Assembly (NCBI GenBank): GCA_009841435.1
Contig: VXLW01000123.1
Coordinates: forward strand, 1 to 60,805
Direction: 5' to 3'
Length of the DNA: 60,805 nucleotides
From: Dehalococcoidia bacterium
Lineage (GTDB): Bacteria; Chloroflexota; Dehalococcoidia; Tepidiformales; Tepidiformaceae
The translations under genes were made by a program, and so were the position numbers. This document shows positions 53,463 to 60,805 of the stretch, one piece after another (within the stretch, counting starts at the first letter, position 1; every line of letters begins with the position of its first letter). The notes below the pieces were generated by a model. It was not told where the DNA came from, did not search any database, and saw only the letters and a program-made list of their open reading frames with translations.

Positions 53463-54326
53463 ATGTCCGATATCGCCAGCCGGGGGTACTCCAACCCCGA
53501 TGTCCTCGTCAGCACCGACTGGGTCGCCGACAACCTCGATGCCGCCGGAATCCGCATCGTCGAGTCCAACGAAGACCAGCTCCTCTACCCCGCCGGGCAC
53601 ATCCCCGGGGCGGTGCAGGTCGACTGGGCGGCAGACCTGAACGACCAGCTTCGCCGCGACTACCTGAACCGCGAGGGCTTCGAGGCGCTCATGTCGCGCA
53701 GCGGCATCGCGCAGGACACGACCGTCATCTTCTACGGCGACCGTAACAACTGGTGGGCCTGCTACGCCTACTGGGTGTTCCAGCTGTTCGGCCACAGCAA
53801 CGCGAAGGTGATGGACGGCGGCCGCCAGAAGTGGGAGCAGGAGGGCCGAGACCTCGTGCGCGAGGTGCCCACCTACGACGCGACCGACTACTCTGCCCCC
53901 GAGCGTAACGACGCCCCCGTCCGCGCTTTCCGCGAGGACGTGCTCGCGCACCTCGATGCGGGCGGCCAGCTCGTGGACGTTCGCAGCCCGCAGGAGTACT
54001 CCGGCGAGCGCCTGCACATGCCCGACTTCCCCAACGAGGGCGCCCTGCGCGGCGGCCACATCCCCACCGCCAGGAGCATCCCCTGGGCGCGCGCGGCCAA
54101 CCCCGAGGACGGCACCTTCAAGACCGCCGCCGAGCTTCAAGAGATCTACCTGAACGAGCAGGGGCTCTCGCCCGACGGAGACACGATCGCCTACTGCCGC
54201 ATCGGTGAGCGCAGCAGCCACACGTGGTTCGTGCTCACGCACCTGCTCGGCTTCGGGAACGTCCGCAACTACGACGGCTCCTGGACCGAATGGGGCAACC
54301 TGGTGAACGTGCCCATCGAGAAGTGA
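53463..54326 (+). CDS. Thiosulfate / 3-mercaptopyruvate sulfurtransferase (two rhodanese domains)
   Basis: The protein has 287 residues. The first rhodanese domain (residues 15-130) lacks a cysteine in its loop (YGDRNNWWA). The second carries the active-site Cys245 in AYCRIGERS, the thiosulfate-sulfurtransferase loop. [12 protein letters not shown] follows, as in mycobacterial CysA/SseA-type enzymes. It moves sulfane sulfur to an acceptor. The stop overlaps the start of sufE by four bases, so sulfur may be handed to SufE. AGGAGAG precedes the ATG. Confidence 0.93.
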   Translation: MSDIASRGYSNPDVLVSTDWVADNLDAAGIRIVESNEDQLLYPAGHIPGAVQVDWAADLNDQLRRDYLNREGFEALMSRSGIAQDTTVIFYGDRNNWWACYAYWVFQLFGHSNAKVMDGGRQKWEQEGRDLVREVPTYDATDYSAPERNDAPVRAFREDVLAHLDAGGQLVDVRSPQEYSGERLHMPDFPNEGALRGGHIPTARSIPWARAANPEDGTFKTAAELQEIYLNEQGLSPDGDTIAYCRIGERSSHTWFVLTHLLGFGNVRNYDGSWTEWGNLVNVPIEK

Positions 54327-54775
54327 CCCACGAGGGCATCCCCCAGCCGCTCGCGGAGCTGCTCGACGAGTTCTCCTTCCTGGAGCGCGGCGAACGCGTC
54401 GACTACCTGATCGAGTACGCCGACCAGTTCGAGCCAGTTCCCGAGCGTGTGGCCGTGCGCCCCTTCCCCGAGGAGCGACGCGTGAAGCGCTGCGAGTCGC
54501 AGGCGTACGTGTGGGCCGAGGACACGGACAACGGCGCGCAGAAGTACTGGTTCGCCGTCGAGAACCCGCAGGGCATCTCCGCCATGTCCTTCTGCGCCAT
54601 CCTCGACGACACCATCTCGGGGGCGTCGCTCGACGAGGTGCTGCGCATCCCGGGCGACGTCGTCTTCGATATCTACGGGCGGGAGGTCTCGATGGGCAAG
54701 GGAGAAGGGCTGCTCGGGATCCTCACGTCGGTGCAGGCCTTTGCCCGCGAGGCGGCCGGCCGCGAGGGCGCCTGA
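54323..54775 (+). CDS. sufE: SufE-family sulfur acceptor
   Basis: The protein has 150 residues. The SufE pattern is clear: [22 protein letters not shown], then [13 protein letters not shown] with the sulfur-accepting Cys57, then [26 protein letters not shown]. It relays persulfide sulfur for Fe-S cluster assembly. GTG at 54323 overlaps the sulfurtransferase stop (GTGA), implying coupling. The suf operon proper is not in the window. Confidence 0.9.
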   Translation: MTHEGIPQPLAELLDEFSFLERGERVDYLIEYADQFEPVPERVAVRPFPEERRVKRCESQAYVWAEDTDNGAQKYWFAVENPQGISAMSFCAILDDTISGASLDEVLRIPGDVVFDIYGREVSMGKGEGLLGILTSVQAFAREAAGREGA

Positions 54776-54779
54776 CCCG

Positions 54780-55616
54780 ATGCCCGAAATCCCCGACCTC
54801 GAGGCGATTCGCGGCTTCCTGAACGAGCGGCTGCCCGGCCAGACCGTTGACTCGGTCGAGGTCAAGATTCCCCACGTCGTGCGGACGGGCGCGACCGCAC
54901 TCGCGGAGTCGCTCCCAGGCGACGCCTTCGGGGAGACGGAGCGGCACGGGAAGTTCCTGCTGTTCACGCTCGCCTCGGGGCGGGTGCTGGCCATCAACCC
55001 GATGCTCACGGGCCGCTTCCAGTACGCCTCGCCCGACGCCAAGCGGCAGGGCCGGACGTGCCTGCGCCTGTCGCTCTCGGGCGGCATGGAGCTGCGCTAC
55101 GCGGACTTCCGCGTCATGGGACGCATCTATCTGCTGCCGCTGGAGGAGATCGAGGCGATCCCGAACTGGACCGCCGGCGGCCCCGACCTCCTCGACCCCG
55201 CCCTCACGGAGGAGGTGTGGCTGGAGCGCATCCGCAAGTACCGGGGGCGCATCAAGAACATCCTCACGAAGGCCGAGTTCGTGCAGGGCGTCGGCAACGC
55301 CTACAGCGACGAGATCCTGTGGGAGGCGCGCATCAACCCCTTTACCGCCCGGAAGGACCTCGACGAGGAGGACCTGCGCCGCCTGTTCGCCTGCGCGCGC
55401 GAGGTGATGGCGTGGGCCACGCCCCTCGCCCGCGAGCGCATGGTGAAGGGCGACTCGCTCGACTACCGCGAACGGCGCGACTTCTTCCGCGTCCACCGGC
55501 TGGGCGGCGACGCCCTCTGCCCGCGCGACGGTGCGAAGATCACGGACATCGACGCGAGCAAGAAGGTGACGAGCTTCTGCCGCACCTGCCAGCCGGGCGG
55601 CCCCGCCTTCTCCTGA
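54780..55616 (+). CDS. mutM: Fpg/Nei-family DNA glycosylase with an altered zinc finger
   Basis: The protein has 278 residues and excises oxidised bases. Pro2 and Glu3, the catalytic residues, are in MPEIPDLEAI. INPMLTGRF, YADFRVMGRIYLLP and the helix-two-turn-helix VQGVGNAYSDEILWEA follow. The C-terminal finger should have four cysteines (CxxC...CxxC) but reads CPRDG and later FCRTCQPGG, so the second ligand is Asp. Whether it still binds zinc is open. The start is four bases after the sufE stop. It could be a divergent subfamily and not true MutM. Confidence 0.88.
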   Translation: MPEIPDLEAIRGFLNERLPGQTVDSVEVKIPHVVRTGATALAESLPGDAFGETERHGKFLLFTLASGRVLAINPMLTGRFQYASPDAKRQGRTCLRLSLSGGMELRYADFRVMGRIYLLPLEEIEAIPNWTAGGPDLLDPALTEEVWLERIRKYRGRIKNILTKAEFVQGVGNAYSDEILWEARINPFTARKDLDEEDLRRLFACAREVMAWATPLARERMVKGDSLDYRERRDFFRVHRLGGDALCPRDGAKITDIDASKKVTSFCRTCQPGGPAFS

Positions 55617-55644
55617 CCGCCCACCCCATAAGGGCGGAGGCCAC

Positions 55645-55650
55645 TACACT
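55645..55650 (+). promoter_or_regulatory. -10 box before the 55661 hydrolase
   Basis: TACACT is followed by 10 bases and the ATG at 55661, leaving a leader of at most a few bases. Confidence 0.35.
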
Positions 55651-55660
55651 GCCGCACGCC

Positions 55661-56521
55661 ATGGAACCAGAATCCCGCTACGTCACCTCGCAACGGGTGC
55701 AGCTGCACTACGTGGTCTGGGGAGAGGCGGACAAGCCACCGCTGATCCTGCTGCACGGGGGGCGCGACCACGCCCGTTCGTGGGACCGCACGGCCCTCGC
55801 GCTCATCGACCGCTACCAGGTGTTCGCGGTCGACCTGCGCGGCCACGGCGACTCCGACTGGGCGCTCGGCGGGAACTACTCGATCATCGACTACGCGCTC
55901 GACCTGCACGCCGTCGTAGGGGAGATCGGGCGGACGCCGGTGACGCTCGTGGCGCACTCGCTCGGGGGCAGCATCGCCTTGCAGTACGCGGGCACGGTGC
56001 CCGAGAACGTCCAGGCCGTGGTCAGCATCGAGGGGCTGGGCCGGCTGCCGTGGACGGGGGAGCAGCACCGCCCCGCGCACGAGCGCATGCGCGAGTGGCT
56101 GGCCGACATGCGCGAGCTGGCCGGTCGCGAGCCGCGCATCTACGCGACCTTCGATGACGCTGAAGCGCGCATGCGTGAGGCGAACTCGCACCTCTCGCCG
56201 GAGCTGGCCCACCACCTGACCGTGCACGGGGTGCGGGAGGTGGAGGGCGGCTATGTGTGGAAGTTCGACAACCACGTGCGCTCGCGCTCGCCCTACGAGT
56301 TCAACATGGAGGACGCGCGCGACATCTGGAACCAGATCCGGGCGCCCATCCTCTTCATCCAGGGGGCGGAGAGCTGGGGCAAGCAGGACGCAGCCGACTA
56401 CAGCGCCTTCCACAACTTCCGCGCCGAGACGGTCGAGGACGCAGGTCACTGGGTCCACCACGACCAGTTCGACCGGTTCCTGGATCTGGTCGAGAACTTC
56501 CTCGCGGAGACGGGGGGCTAG
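55661..56521 (+). CDS. Alpha/beta-fold hydrolase (copy 2 of two related)
   Basis: The protein has 286 residues. The oxyanion segment is LILLHGGRDHARSWDR, then DLRGHGDSDW, the nucleophile elbow VAHSLGGS and the catalytic histidine in DAGHWVHHDQF. It is a paralogue of the 38350 gene, 17 kb away. The cap domain (about 140-215) is the least alike, so the substrates may differ. No ribosome binding site is seen; the -10 box is 10 bases from the ATG. Confidence 0.87.
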   Translation: MEPESRYVTSQRVQLHYVVWGEADKPPLILLHGGRDHARSWDRTALALIDRYQVFAVDLRGHGDSDWALGGNYSIIDYALDLHAVVGEIGRTPVTLVAHSLGGSIALQYAGTVPENVQAVVSIEGLGRLPWTGEQHRPAHERMREWLADMRELAGREPRIYATFDDAEARMREANSHLSPELAHHLTVHGVREVEGGYVWKFDNHVRSRSPYEFNMEDARDIWNQIRAPILFIQGAESWGKQDAADYSAFHNFRAETVEDAGHWVHHDQFDRFLDLVENFLAETGG

Positions 56522-56593
56522 TCGCGGGGGACAACGGCTCAGGCCCCGCTTGGGGGACAGCGAAGCACGCGATGCCCGTAGCGCGCCCTTTGC

Positions 56594-56599
56594 TATCCT
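56594..56599 (+). promoter_or_regulatory. -10 box, leaderless start of the DsbA-like gene
   Basis: TATCCT is followed by 7 bases and the ATG at 56607. No ribosome binding site is present. Confidence 0.45.
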
Positions 56600-56606
56600 C
56601 GACGCG

Positions 56607-57527
56607 ATGTCCAACCGGCAGGCGCGACGCGAGCAGAGCCGCCAGGCACGCAGACAGGCGACCTCCTACCGGGGCGGCGGGCGTTCGCGGGGCTCGTCGC
56701 AGGGGGGCGGAGATAGCGGCAGCAGCGGTGGTGGCGGCGGCGGGCGCGGCGCGAATTTCCTGAGCTGGCCCTTCCTCGTCGGCGTGAGCCTCCTCGCCGC
56801 CGTCCTTCTGGCGCTCGTGATCGTGCTCGCCCTTCGCAACGGTGGCGACGATGGTGACGCCGCCGTCGAGCTCTCCATCATCGACCGGGCGCTGGCCGAC
56901 CTGCCCATCGAGATGCAGAACGGCAACAAGCTGGGTAGCGACGACGCACCCGTGAAGCTGATCCAGTTCGAGGACTTCCAGTGCCCCCACTGCCTCACCT
57001 ACACGCTGAACATCGAGCCGTTCCTGGTCGAGGAGTTCGTGAAGGCCGGCCTGCTGCAGATCGAATTCCGGCACTACCCCGTGGTTGGGATACGTGAGTC
57101 GGTCACGGCGGCCGTGGGCGCTGAGTGCGCAGCCGAGCAGAACCGCATGTTCGAGTACGCGAACCGCCTCTTCGCGAAGCAGGCCGAGGACGGCTTCTAT
57201 CCGGACGAGGGCGTGTTCTCGGAAGAGAGCCTAGTCGAGATCGCGGGGGAACTGGGGCTAGACACTGATGAGTTCGCCGCCTGCCAGGCGGGTCCCGATG
57301 CGTTCAGCCGCGTCGCCAGGGGCCAGTCGGCAGCGCAGGCGTACGGATTCCGGGGCACGCCCAACTTCGTCATCAACGACCTGCCCGTCCAGGCTCCGCC
57401 CCAGACGATCGAGGCCTGGCGCGAGATGATCGAGGACGCCATCGCAGCCGTGACAGCCGAGGACGAGGCGGAACCGGAGGGCGCCGGCGAGGATGAGCCG
57501 GACGCCGGGGACGATGACGGCAGCTGA
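56607..57527 (+). CDS. Membrane-anchored DsbA-like thioredoxin-fold protein
   Basis: The protein has 306 residues. Residues 1-50 are a basic, Gly/Ser-rich cytoplasmic tail. About 54-77 is a membrane helix. The thioredoxin fold with CPHC (126-129) follows, then GFRGTPNFVIND with the cis-proline loop, and an acidic C-terminal tail. It belongs to the DsbA-like (thioredoxin_4) group that forms or shuffles disulfides outside the membrane. Its end overlaps the next gene, which encodes another anchored extracytoplasmic protein, so they are probably partners. Confidence 0.88.
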   Translation: MSNRQARREQSRQARRQATSYRGGGRSRGSSQGGGDSGSSGGGGGGRGANFLSWPFLVGVSLLAAVLLALVIVLALRNGGDDGDAAVELSIIDRALADLPIEMQNGNKLGSDDAPVKLIQFEDFQCPHCLTYTLNIEPFLVEEFVKAGLLQIEFRHYPVVGIRESVTAAVGAECAAEQNRMFEYANRLFAKQAEDGFYPDEGVFSEESLVEIAGELGLDTDEFAACQAGPDAFSRVARGQSAAQAYGFRGTPNFVINDLPVQAPPQTIEAWREMIEDAIAAVTAEDEAEPEGAGEDEPDAGDDDGS

Positions 57528-58182
57528 TCCATCCCCGCCGTCGAAGGGCGCGCTCGCTCCGCGAATCTGGCTACCCATCGTTACGCTTCTCGTGGCGGCA
57601 GTCGTGGCGTTGGCCGTTCTGCTCATCCTCAACGACGGCGAGGACGGCCCCGTGACGGTCGTCTGCGAACCGGGAACGCCGGGCTGCGAGCTGCGCCAGT
57701 CGGTGCACTGGCACGCCGACTTCGCCCTCTACATCCGCGGGGTGCGCTACGACTTCAACCACGAACGGTTCTTCTCGACCGTGGAGGTCGAGCTCAGCGA
57801 GAACGTGCACATCCACGAGCCCTTCCACGACATCGTCCACGTCCACCGGGAGGGGACCACGTGGCGGGAGTTCTTCCACTCCCTCGGCTTCGAGCTGACC
57901 GACGAGTGCCTCACCCTCCCTGAGGGGGAGCAGCTCTGCAACTCCGAGAGGGAGCGGCTCTCCTTCATCGTGAACGGAGTACGGGTCGATGGCGTCGCGT
58001 TCCAGGACATCACGGACATCGACCGCGCGCTCATCTCCTTCGGTGACGAGAGCGACGAGGAGCTGATGCAGCAGTACGCCGGAGTGAAGGACGAGGCGTG
58101 CATCCTCTCGCGGCTCTGCGAGGAGCGCATCCCCGAGGAGGGACTGCCGCCCGAGGCCTGCGGCGGCTACGAGTGCAACTAG
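57493..58182 (+). CDS. Membrane-anchored histidine-rich extracytoplasmic protein
   Basis: The protein has 229 residues. One membrane helix (about 25-46) is followed by an outer domain. This has paired cysteines (VCEPGTPGCEL) and a histidine-rich core: HWH at 72-74, HIHEPFH at 106-112 and HVH at 116-118, then FHSLGF. A second set of cysteines lies near the end (CILSRLCEE and CGGYECN). It looks like a metal-binding domain of a type seen in some archaea and Chloroflexi near disulfide-forming genes, to my recollection. The function is unknown. The start may instead be ATG at 57514. Both overlap the DsbA-like gene. Confidence 0.75.
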   Translation: MSRTPGTMTAADPSPPSKGALAPRIWLPIVTLLVAAVVALAVLLILNDGEDGPVTVVCEPGTPGCELRQSVHWHADFALYIRGVRYDFNHERFFSTVEVELSENVHIHEPFHDIVHVHREGTTWREFFHSLGFELTDECLTLPEGEQLCNSERERLSFIVNGVRVDGVAFQDITDIDRALISFGDESDEELMQQYAGVKDEACILSRLCEERIPEEGLPPEACGGYECN

Positions 58183-58203
58183 GCGTGGCGGACGGCTAAG
58201 CCG

Positions 58204-59373
58204 CTACTGGCCCCCGCTGAGGAAGCCGTAGAGGAACCCGGAGTTGTAGCACTCGATGACGCTGTTGGCCGCCTGGCCGAACCGGTTGGCGACGTTCATC
58301 GGAAGACCCGGCATCCCGATCCCGCCTCCCAGCAGTTGCTGGAAGCGGGCCAGCTGCTCACCGGAGACCTCGCGACCGGCATCGAGCGCTTCCATGATGC
58401 CGTCGAGGACCACCACCATCTCCCCGAAACGGGCGGTGGCGGCGTCGTGGTACTCCGCGATGTCCGACGGCGGGGAGATGCCCTCCATGTTCTCAGCGAG
58501 ACCCCGCAGCGCCTCCCGGAACACCATCGCGAACACCTCCGGATCGCTCTCGTCCAGCTCTGCGTCGGGACCCATGCCGACGATCGCCTCCTGGATGGCG
58601 GCATCGTAGTCGTCGCCGGCGAGGCAGATCTGGCGGACGTAGTCCTCGGCCTCGGGATCGGCCTCGCCCGTCTGCCCGCCTTCCGAGGGCGATCCGGCGT
58701 CGACCTCGCCCGTGTCAACCTGCCCGAGGAACGCGGGCAGGAAGATCGAGCCTTCGCACTCGGGAATGCCCTCGGAAACCCCGGCAAGCCGGTCAAGGGC
58801 CGCCTCGGGGATGACCGGGATCTCTTCTGCAGCCCCCAGCATCCCGCCAAGGAGCTCGAAGGGGTCTCCTTCCATCTCCTCGCCTTCCTGGATGGAGGCG
58901 AAGAGGTTGACCAGCGCCTCGTACTGGGCCAGTGCCGCCGTGTGGTAATCCGCCACGTCGTCGGGCGGCGTGACATCGCGCATGACCTCGAGGAAGCCTG
59001 CCAGCGGCTCGACGAACAGCTCGCCGAAGGCCTCGGGGTCCTCGGGGTCAATGCCCTCGGTCTCCATCCGGATCGCCGCGGTGAACATGGCGGTCTGCAA
59101 GTCGTTACCGGCCACGCAGAGCGCGAGGAGGTACTGCCTGTCGACGGACACGGTCTCGTCGACCGGCTCGGGAGCCTCGGTGGCGGGCGGCTCGGTGGCC
59201 GCGGGCGCTTCGGTCGGAGGCTCCGTCGCCTCCGTAGCCGGAGCCTCCGTGGCAGCGGCCGGTTCGTCCGGCGACTCGTCGCCGCCACCGCAGGCGACCG
59301 CAATGACGACAATGACGCTGAGGACCAGCAGGAGGAAAGGCACGCGCAGGGGGTGGCTCGACGCAGGAAGCAT
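58204..59373 (-). CDS. Lipoprotein with an internally duplicated helical domain
   Basis: The protein has 389 residues. A signal peptide ends at lipobox VACGGG, and a linker of repeated ATEAP/TEPP follows. Two homologous halves come next. The first contains LCVAGNDLQTAMFTAA and VTPPDDVADYHTAALAQYEAL. The second contains ICLAGDDYDAAIQEAI and ISPPSDIAEYHDAATARFGEM. Each half looks all-helical with one or two cysteines. I know no name for the domain. ATG at 59373 has GAGGG 7 bases upstream. It is the last gene before nusG on the same strand. Confidence 0.75.
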   Translation of the reverse strand: MLPASSHPLRVPFLLLVLSVIVVIAVACGGGDESPDEPAAATEAPATEATEPPTEAPAATEPPATEAPEPVDETVSVDRQYLLALCVAGNDLQTAMFTAAIRMETEGIDPEDPEAFGELFVEPLAGFLEVMRDVTPPDDVADYHTAALAQYEALVNLFASIQEGEEMEGDPFELLGGMLGAAEEIPVIPEAALDRLAGVSEGIPECEGSIFLPAFLGQVDTGEVDAGSPSEGGQTGEADPEAEDYVRQICLAGDDYDAAIQEAIVGMGPDAELDESDPEVFAMVFREALRGLAENMEGISPPSDIAEYHDAATARFGEMVVVLDGIMEALDAGREVSGEQLARFQQLLGGGIGMPGLPMNVANRFGQAANSVIECYNSGFLYGFLSGGQ

Positions 59374-59470
59374 GGGTCCACCCTCGCAGAGCCGTCCGCG
59401 CCGCACAAGCCAGCCGGCGCGGATCTTCACGCGTGGCTTACGACAGGAAAACCGGGGGCGGTCGCCGCTG

Positions 59471-60199
59471 CTAGAGCTTCTCCACCTGGAGGAAGTCGAG
59501 CTCGACCGGCGTCTCGCGCCCGAGCATGCTCACAAGGACGCGCACCTTGCCCTTCTCCGTGTTGATCTCGTCGACGGAGCCCACGAGGTCCTCGAAGGGG
59601 CCGGAGGCGATGCGCACGCTCTCTCCCACCTGGAAGCCGACGCGCACGCGCGGCTGCTCCATGCGCATGGCGCGCAGGATGTTGTTGACCTCGTCCTGGG
59701 TGAGGGCGACGGGCTTGGGCGTGCCGCCCGACAGCTCGGAGCCGGCGCTGACGAAGCCGGTGACGCCGCTGGTGTTGCGAATCATGTGCCACAGGTTGTC
59801 GGACTCGGGGTCGCCCTCCTGCAGCGTGATCGTCTGCACCAGCACGTAGCCGGGGTAGAGCTTTCGCTTGACGGTGCGGCGCTGGCCCTCGCGAATCTCG
59901 ATCTCGTCCTCGGTCGGGACGATCACGTGGAAGACACGGTCGCCGGCGTCCATCTGGTCGATGGTCGCCTTGATGGCATGGCGCACCTTGTACTCGTGCC
60001 CGCTGTACGTGTTGACGAAGTACCAGGAGCGGCCGGAGGCGCTGATCTCCTCGTCGCTGATCTGGTCCTGCTCCTCGTGCTCCTCGCGGCGGGCGCGGCG
60101 GCGGGGGGGCTGCAGCCCAACCTCCTCGGGCCCGGCCTCGGGCAGCGACTCGTGGCTGGTAGTGTCGGTGTCCTGGACTTCCACGTTGTCCTCACTCAT
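59471..60199 (-). CDS. nusG: Transcription termination/antitermination factor NusG
   Basis: The protein has 242 residues. An acidic/basic N-terminal extension of about 55 residues precedes the NGN domain (WYFVNTYSGHEYKVRHAI, VKRKLYPGYVLVQ and HMIRNTSGVTGFV). The C-terminal KOW domain (SVRIASGPFEDLVGSVDEIN) completes the family layout. It binds RNA polymerase and links it to Rho or ribosomal S10. The start is 2 bases after the secE stop, and the order tuf-rpmG-secE-nusG is the conserved bacterial one. Confidence 0.96.
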   Translation of the reverse strand: MSEDNVEVQDTDTTSHESLPEAGPEEVGLQPPRRRARREEHEEQDQISDEEISASGRSWYFVNTYSGHEYKVRHAIKATIDQMDAGDRVFHVIVPTEDEIEIREGQRRTVKRKLYPGYVLVQTITLQEGDPESDNLWHMIRNTSGVTGFVSAGSELSGGTPKPVALTQDEVNNILRAMRMEQPRVRVGFQVGESVRIASGPFEDLVGSVDEINTEKGKVRVLVSMLGRETPVELDFLQVEKL

Positions 60200-60201
60200 G
60201 G

Positions 60202-60558
60202 CTACGTAAAGAAGAGCTGCTCGATGATCCAGCCGAACAGCAGGTCGAACCCGCCGAGGATCAGGCCGACGATGATGGCGACGACGGCTACGACGAAGGT
60301 GAGATAGCGCGTCTCGGCGAACGTTGGCCACGTCACCTTGCGCAGCTCGGAAATGACGTCGGCAACGGCGCGGGGCTGGAGCCGCTTGAGGAACCCAAGC
60401 GGGTTCCAGCGGCCTCGCCGCGGCTGAAGGCGCGGGGTGGCGACCGTCGCGACGACGTCACCGCCGCCTTCGGTCACCTCCTCGGAGCCGCCGGCTGCAC
60501 GGCGCTCGCGGGCAGCGCGGCGACCGCGCGAACCACGGCGGCGTTGGGCGCGTGCCAT
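60202..60558 (-). CDS. secE: Preprotein translocase subunit SecE
   Basis: The protein has 118 residues. A basic N-terminal stretch of about 50 residues, unusually long for SecE, leads into the conserved core (PRAVADVISELRKVTWPTFAET). One membrane helix follows (YLTFVVAVVAIIVGLILGGFD). SecE clamps SecY in the translocon. ATG at 60558 lies 4 bases after the rpmG stop at 60563. The frame remains open upstream only over rpmG. Confidence 0.93.
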   Translation of the reverse strand: MARAQRRRGSRGRRAARERRAAGGSEEVTEGGGDVVATVATPRLQPRRGRWNPLGFLKRLQPRAVADVISELRKVTWPTFAETRYLTFVVAVVAIIVGLILGGFDLLFGWIIEQLFFT

Positions 60559-60562
60559 TTCG

Positions 60563-60730
60563 CTACCTTGTCTCCCTGTACAGCTTGTGTTCCCGGCAGC
60601 GGGGGCAGAACTTTCGGAGCTCGAGCCGGTCCGGATCGTTGCGCCGGTTCTTCGAACTAGTATAGGTGCGCTCGCGGCACTCAGTGCAGCCGAGCGTGAC
60701 AATCAGCCGGTCGCCTTTTCCCTTGGCCAT
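60563..60730 (-). CDS. rpmG: 50S ribosomal protein L33
   Basis: The protein has 55 residues. [18 protein letters not shown] and [20 protein letters not shown] give the two CxxC pairs of the zinc-binding form of L33. The position between tuf and secE is the usual one. The start ATG at 60730 is 10 bases after the tuf stop, with GGAGG in between. Confidence 0.95.
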   Translation of the reverse strand: MAKGKGDRLIVTLGCTECRERTYTSSKNRRNDPDRLELRKFCPRCREHKLYRETR

Positions 60731-60740
60731 CGGGCGCCTC

Positions 60741-60805
60741 CTACTCGAGCACCTTGGTGACGACGCCGGCGCCCACCGTGCGCCCGCCCTCGCGTATCGC
60801 AAAAC
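60741..60805 (-). CDS. tuf: Elongation factor Tu, C-terminal end
   Basis: Only the last 21 codons lie in the window. They read [20 protein letters not shown], the almost invariant end of bacterial EF-Tu. The rest of the gene continues beyond the right edge. Confidence 0.95.
   Translation of the reverse strand, partial: FAIREGGRTVGAGVVTKVLE

Overview
The window is a high-GC, gene-dense bacterial chromosome segment. It has no rRNA, tRNA, CRISPR array or insertion sequence that I can see, and no gene-free stretch longer than about 275 bases. Several things together point to Chloroflexota, probably a Dehalococcoidia/SAR202-like lineage, although a high-GC actinobacterium cannot be excluded from sequence alone. 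These are the lipoproteins with Pro/Thr/Glu/Ala linkers, the multiplied Rieske oxygenases and luciferase-like monooxygenases, the D-aminoacylase and amidohydrolase-2 genes, the DUF3179 protein, and a dnaJ-hspR-clpC locus. This placement is inference.

Layout. 0-9.3 kb: rimI tail, a membrane-anchored LuxR-HTH/RCC1 protein, gyrA, dapB, a TPR protein, an O-methyltransferase, an ABC-2 exporter and a BrnT/BrnA-like pair. 9.3-20.7 kb: a lipoprotein, leuA, a YkgJ-like and an M20 gene, two divergent amidohydrolases, a lipoprotein metallopeptidase, an alpha/beta hydrolase and a second ABC-2 exporter. 20.7-24.7 kb: a DUF3179 lipoprotein interrupted by an in-frame TGA at a conserved cysteine (selenoprotein candidate), pheA, two TrkA-type proteins, a UspA protein and a small protein. 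24.9-28.8 kb: the chaperone operon. 28.9-31.5 kb: a lone single-chain restriction-modification gene of visibly lower GC. 31.5-48.3 kb: a catabolic/oxidoreductase region (MFS, two SDRs, two Rieske oxygenases, acyl-CoA-dehydrogenase-like enzyme, three tandem luciferase-like enzymes, SnoaL). It is interrupted by siroheme genes and by a tandem array of four small cationic proteins sharing a C-terminal motif that ends in RGGGD. 48.3-60.8 kb: Nudix, HicB-like, htpX, an HTH gene plus ruvB behind a GAAC-N4-GTTC box, M16 peptidase, sulfurtransferase-SufE, an Fpg-like glycosylase, a hydrolase, a DsbA-like/His-rich membrane pair, a duplicated-domain lipoprotein, and the nusG-secE-rpmG-tuf block.

Two genome-wide habits show through. 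Many genes have a TANNNT box 6-8 bases before the start codon, as expected for leaderless transcripts. Imperfect heptanucleotide tandem repeats (CCACCAG-like) sit at several gene edges.

The observations I rate highest are the DUF3179 selenoprotein candidate with a fitting SECIS-like hairpin, and the array of RGGGD-tailed small proteins followed by an alanine-rich helical protein.
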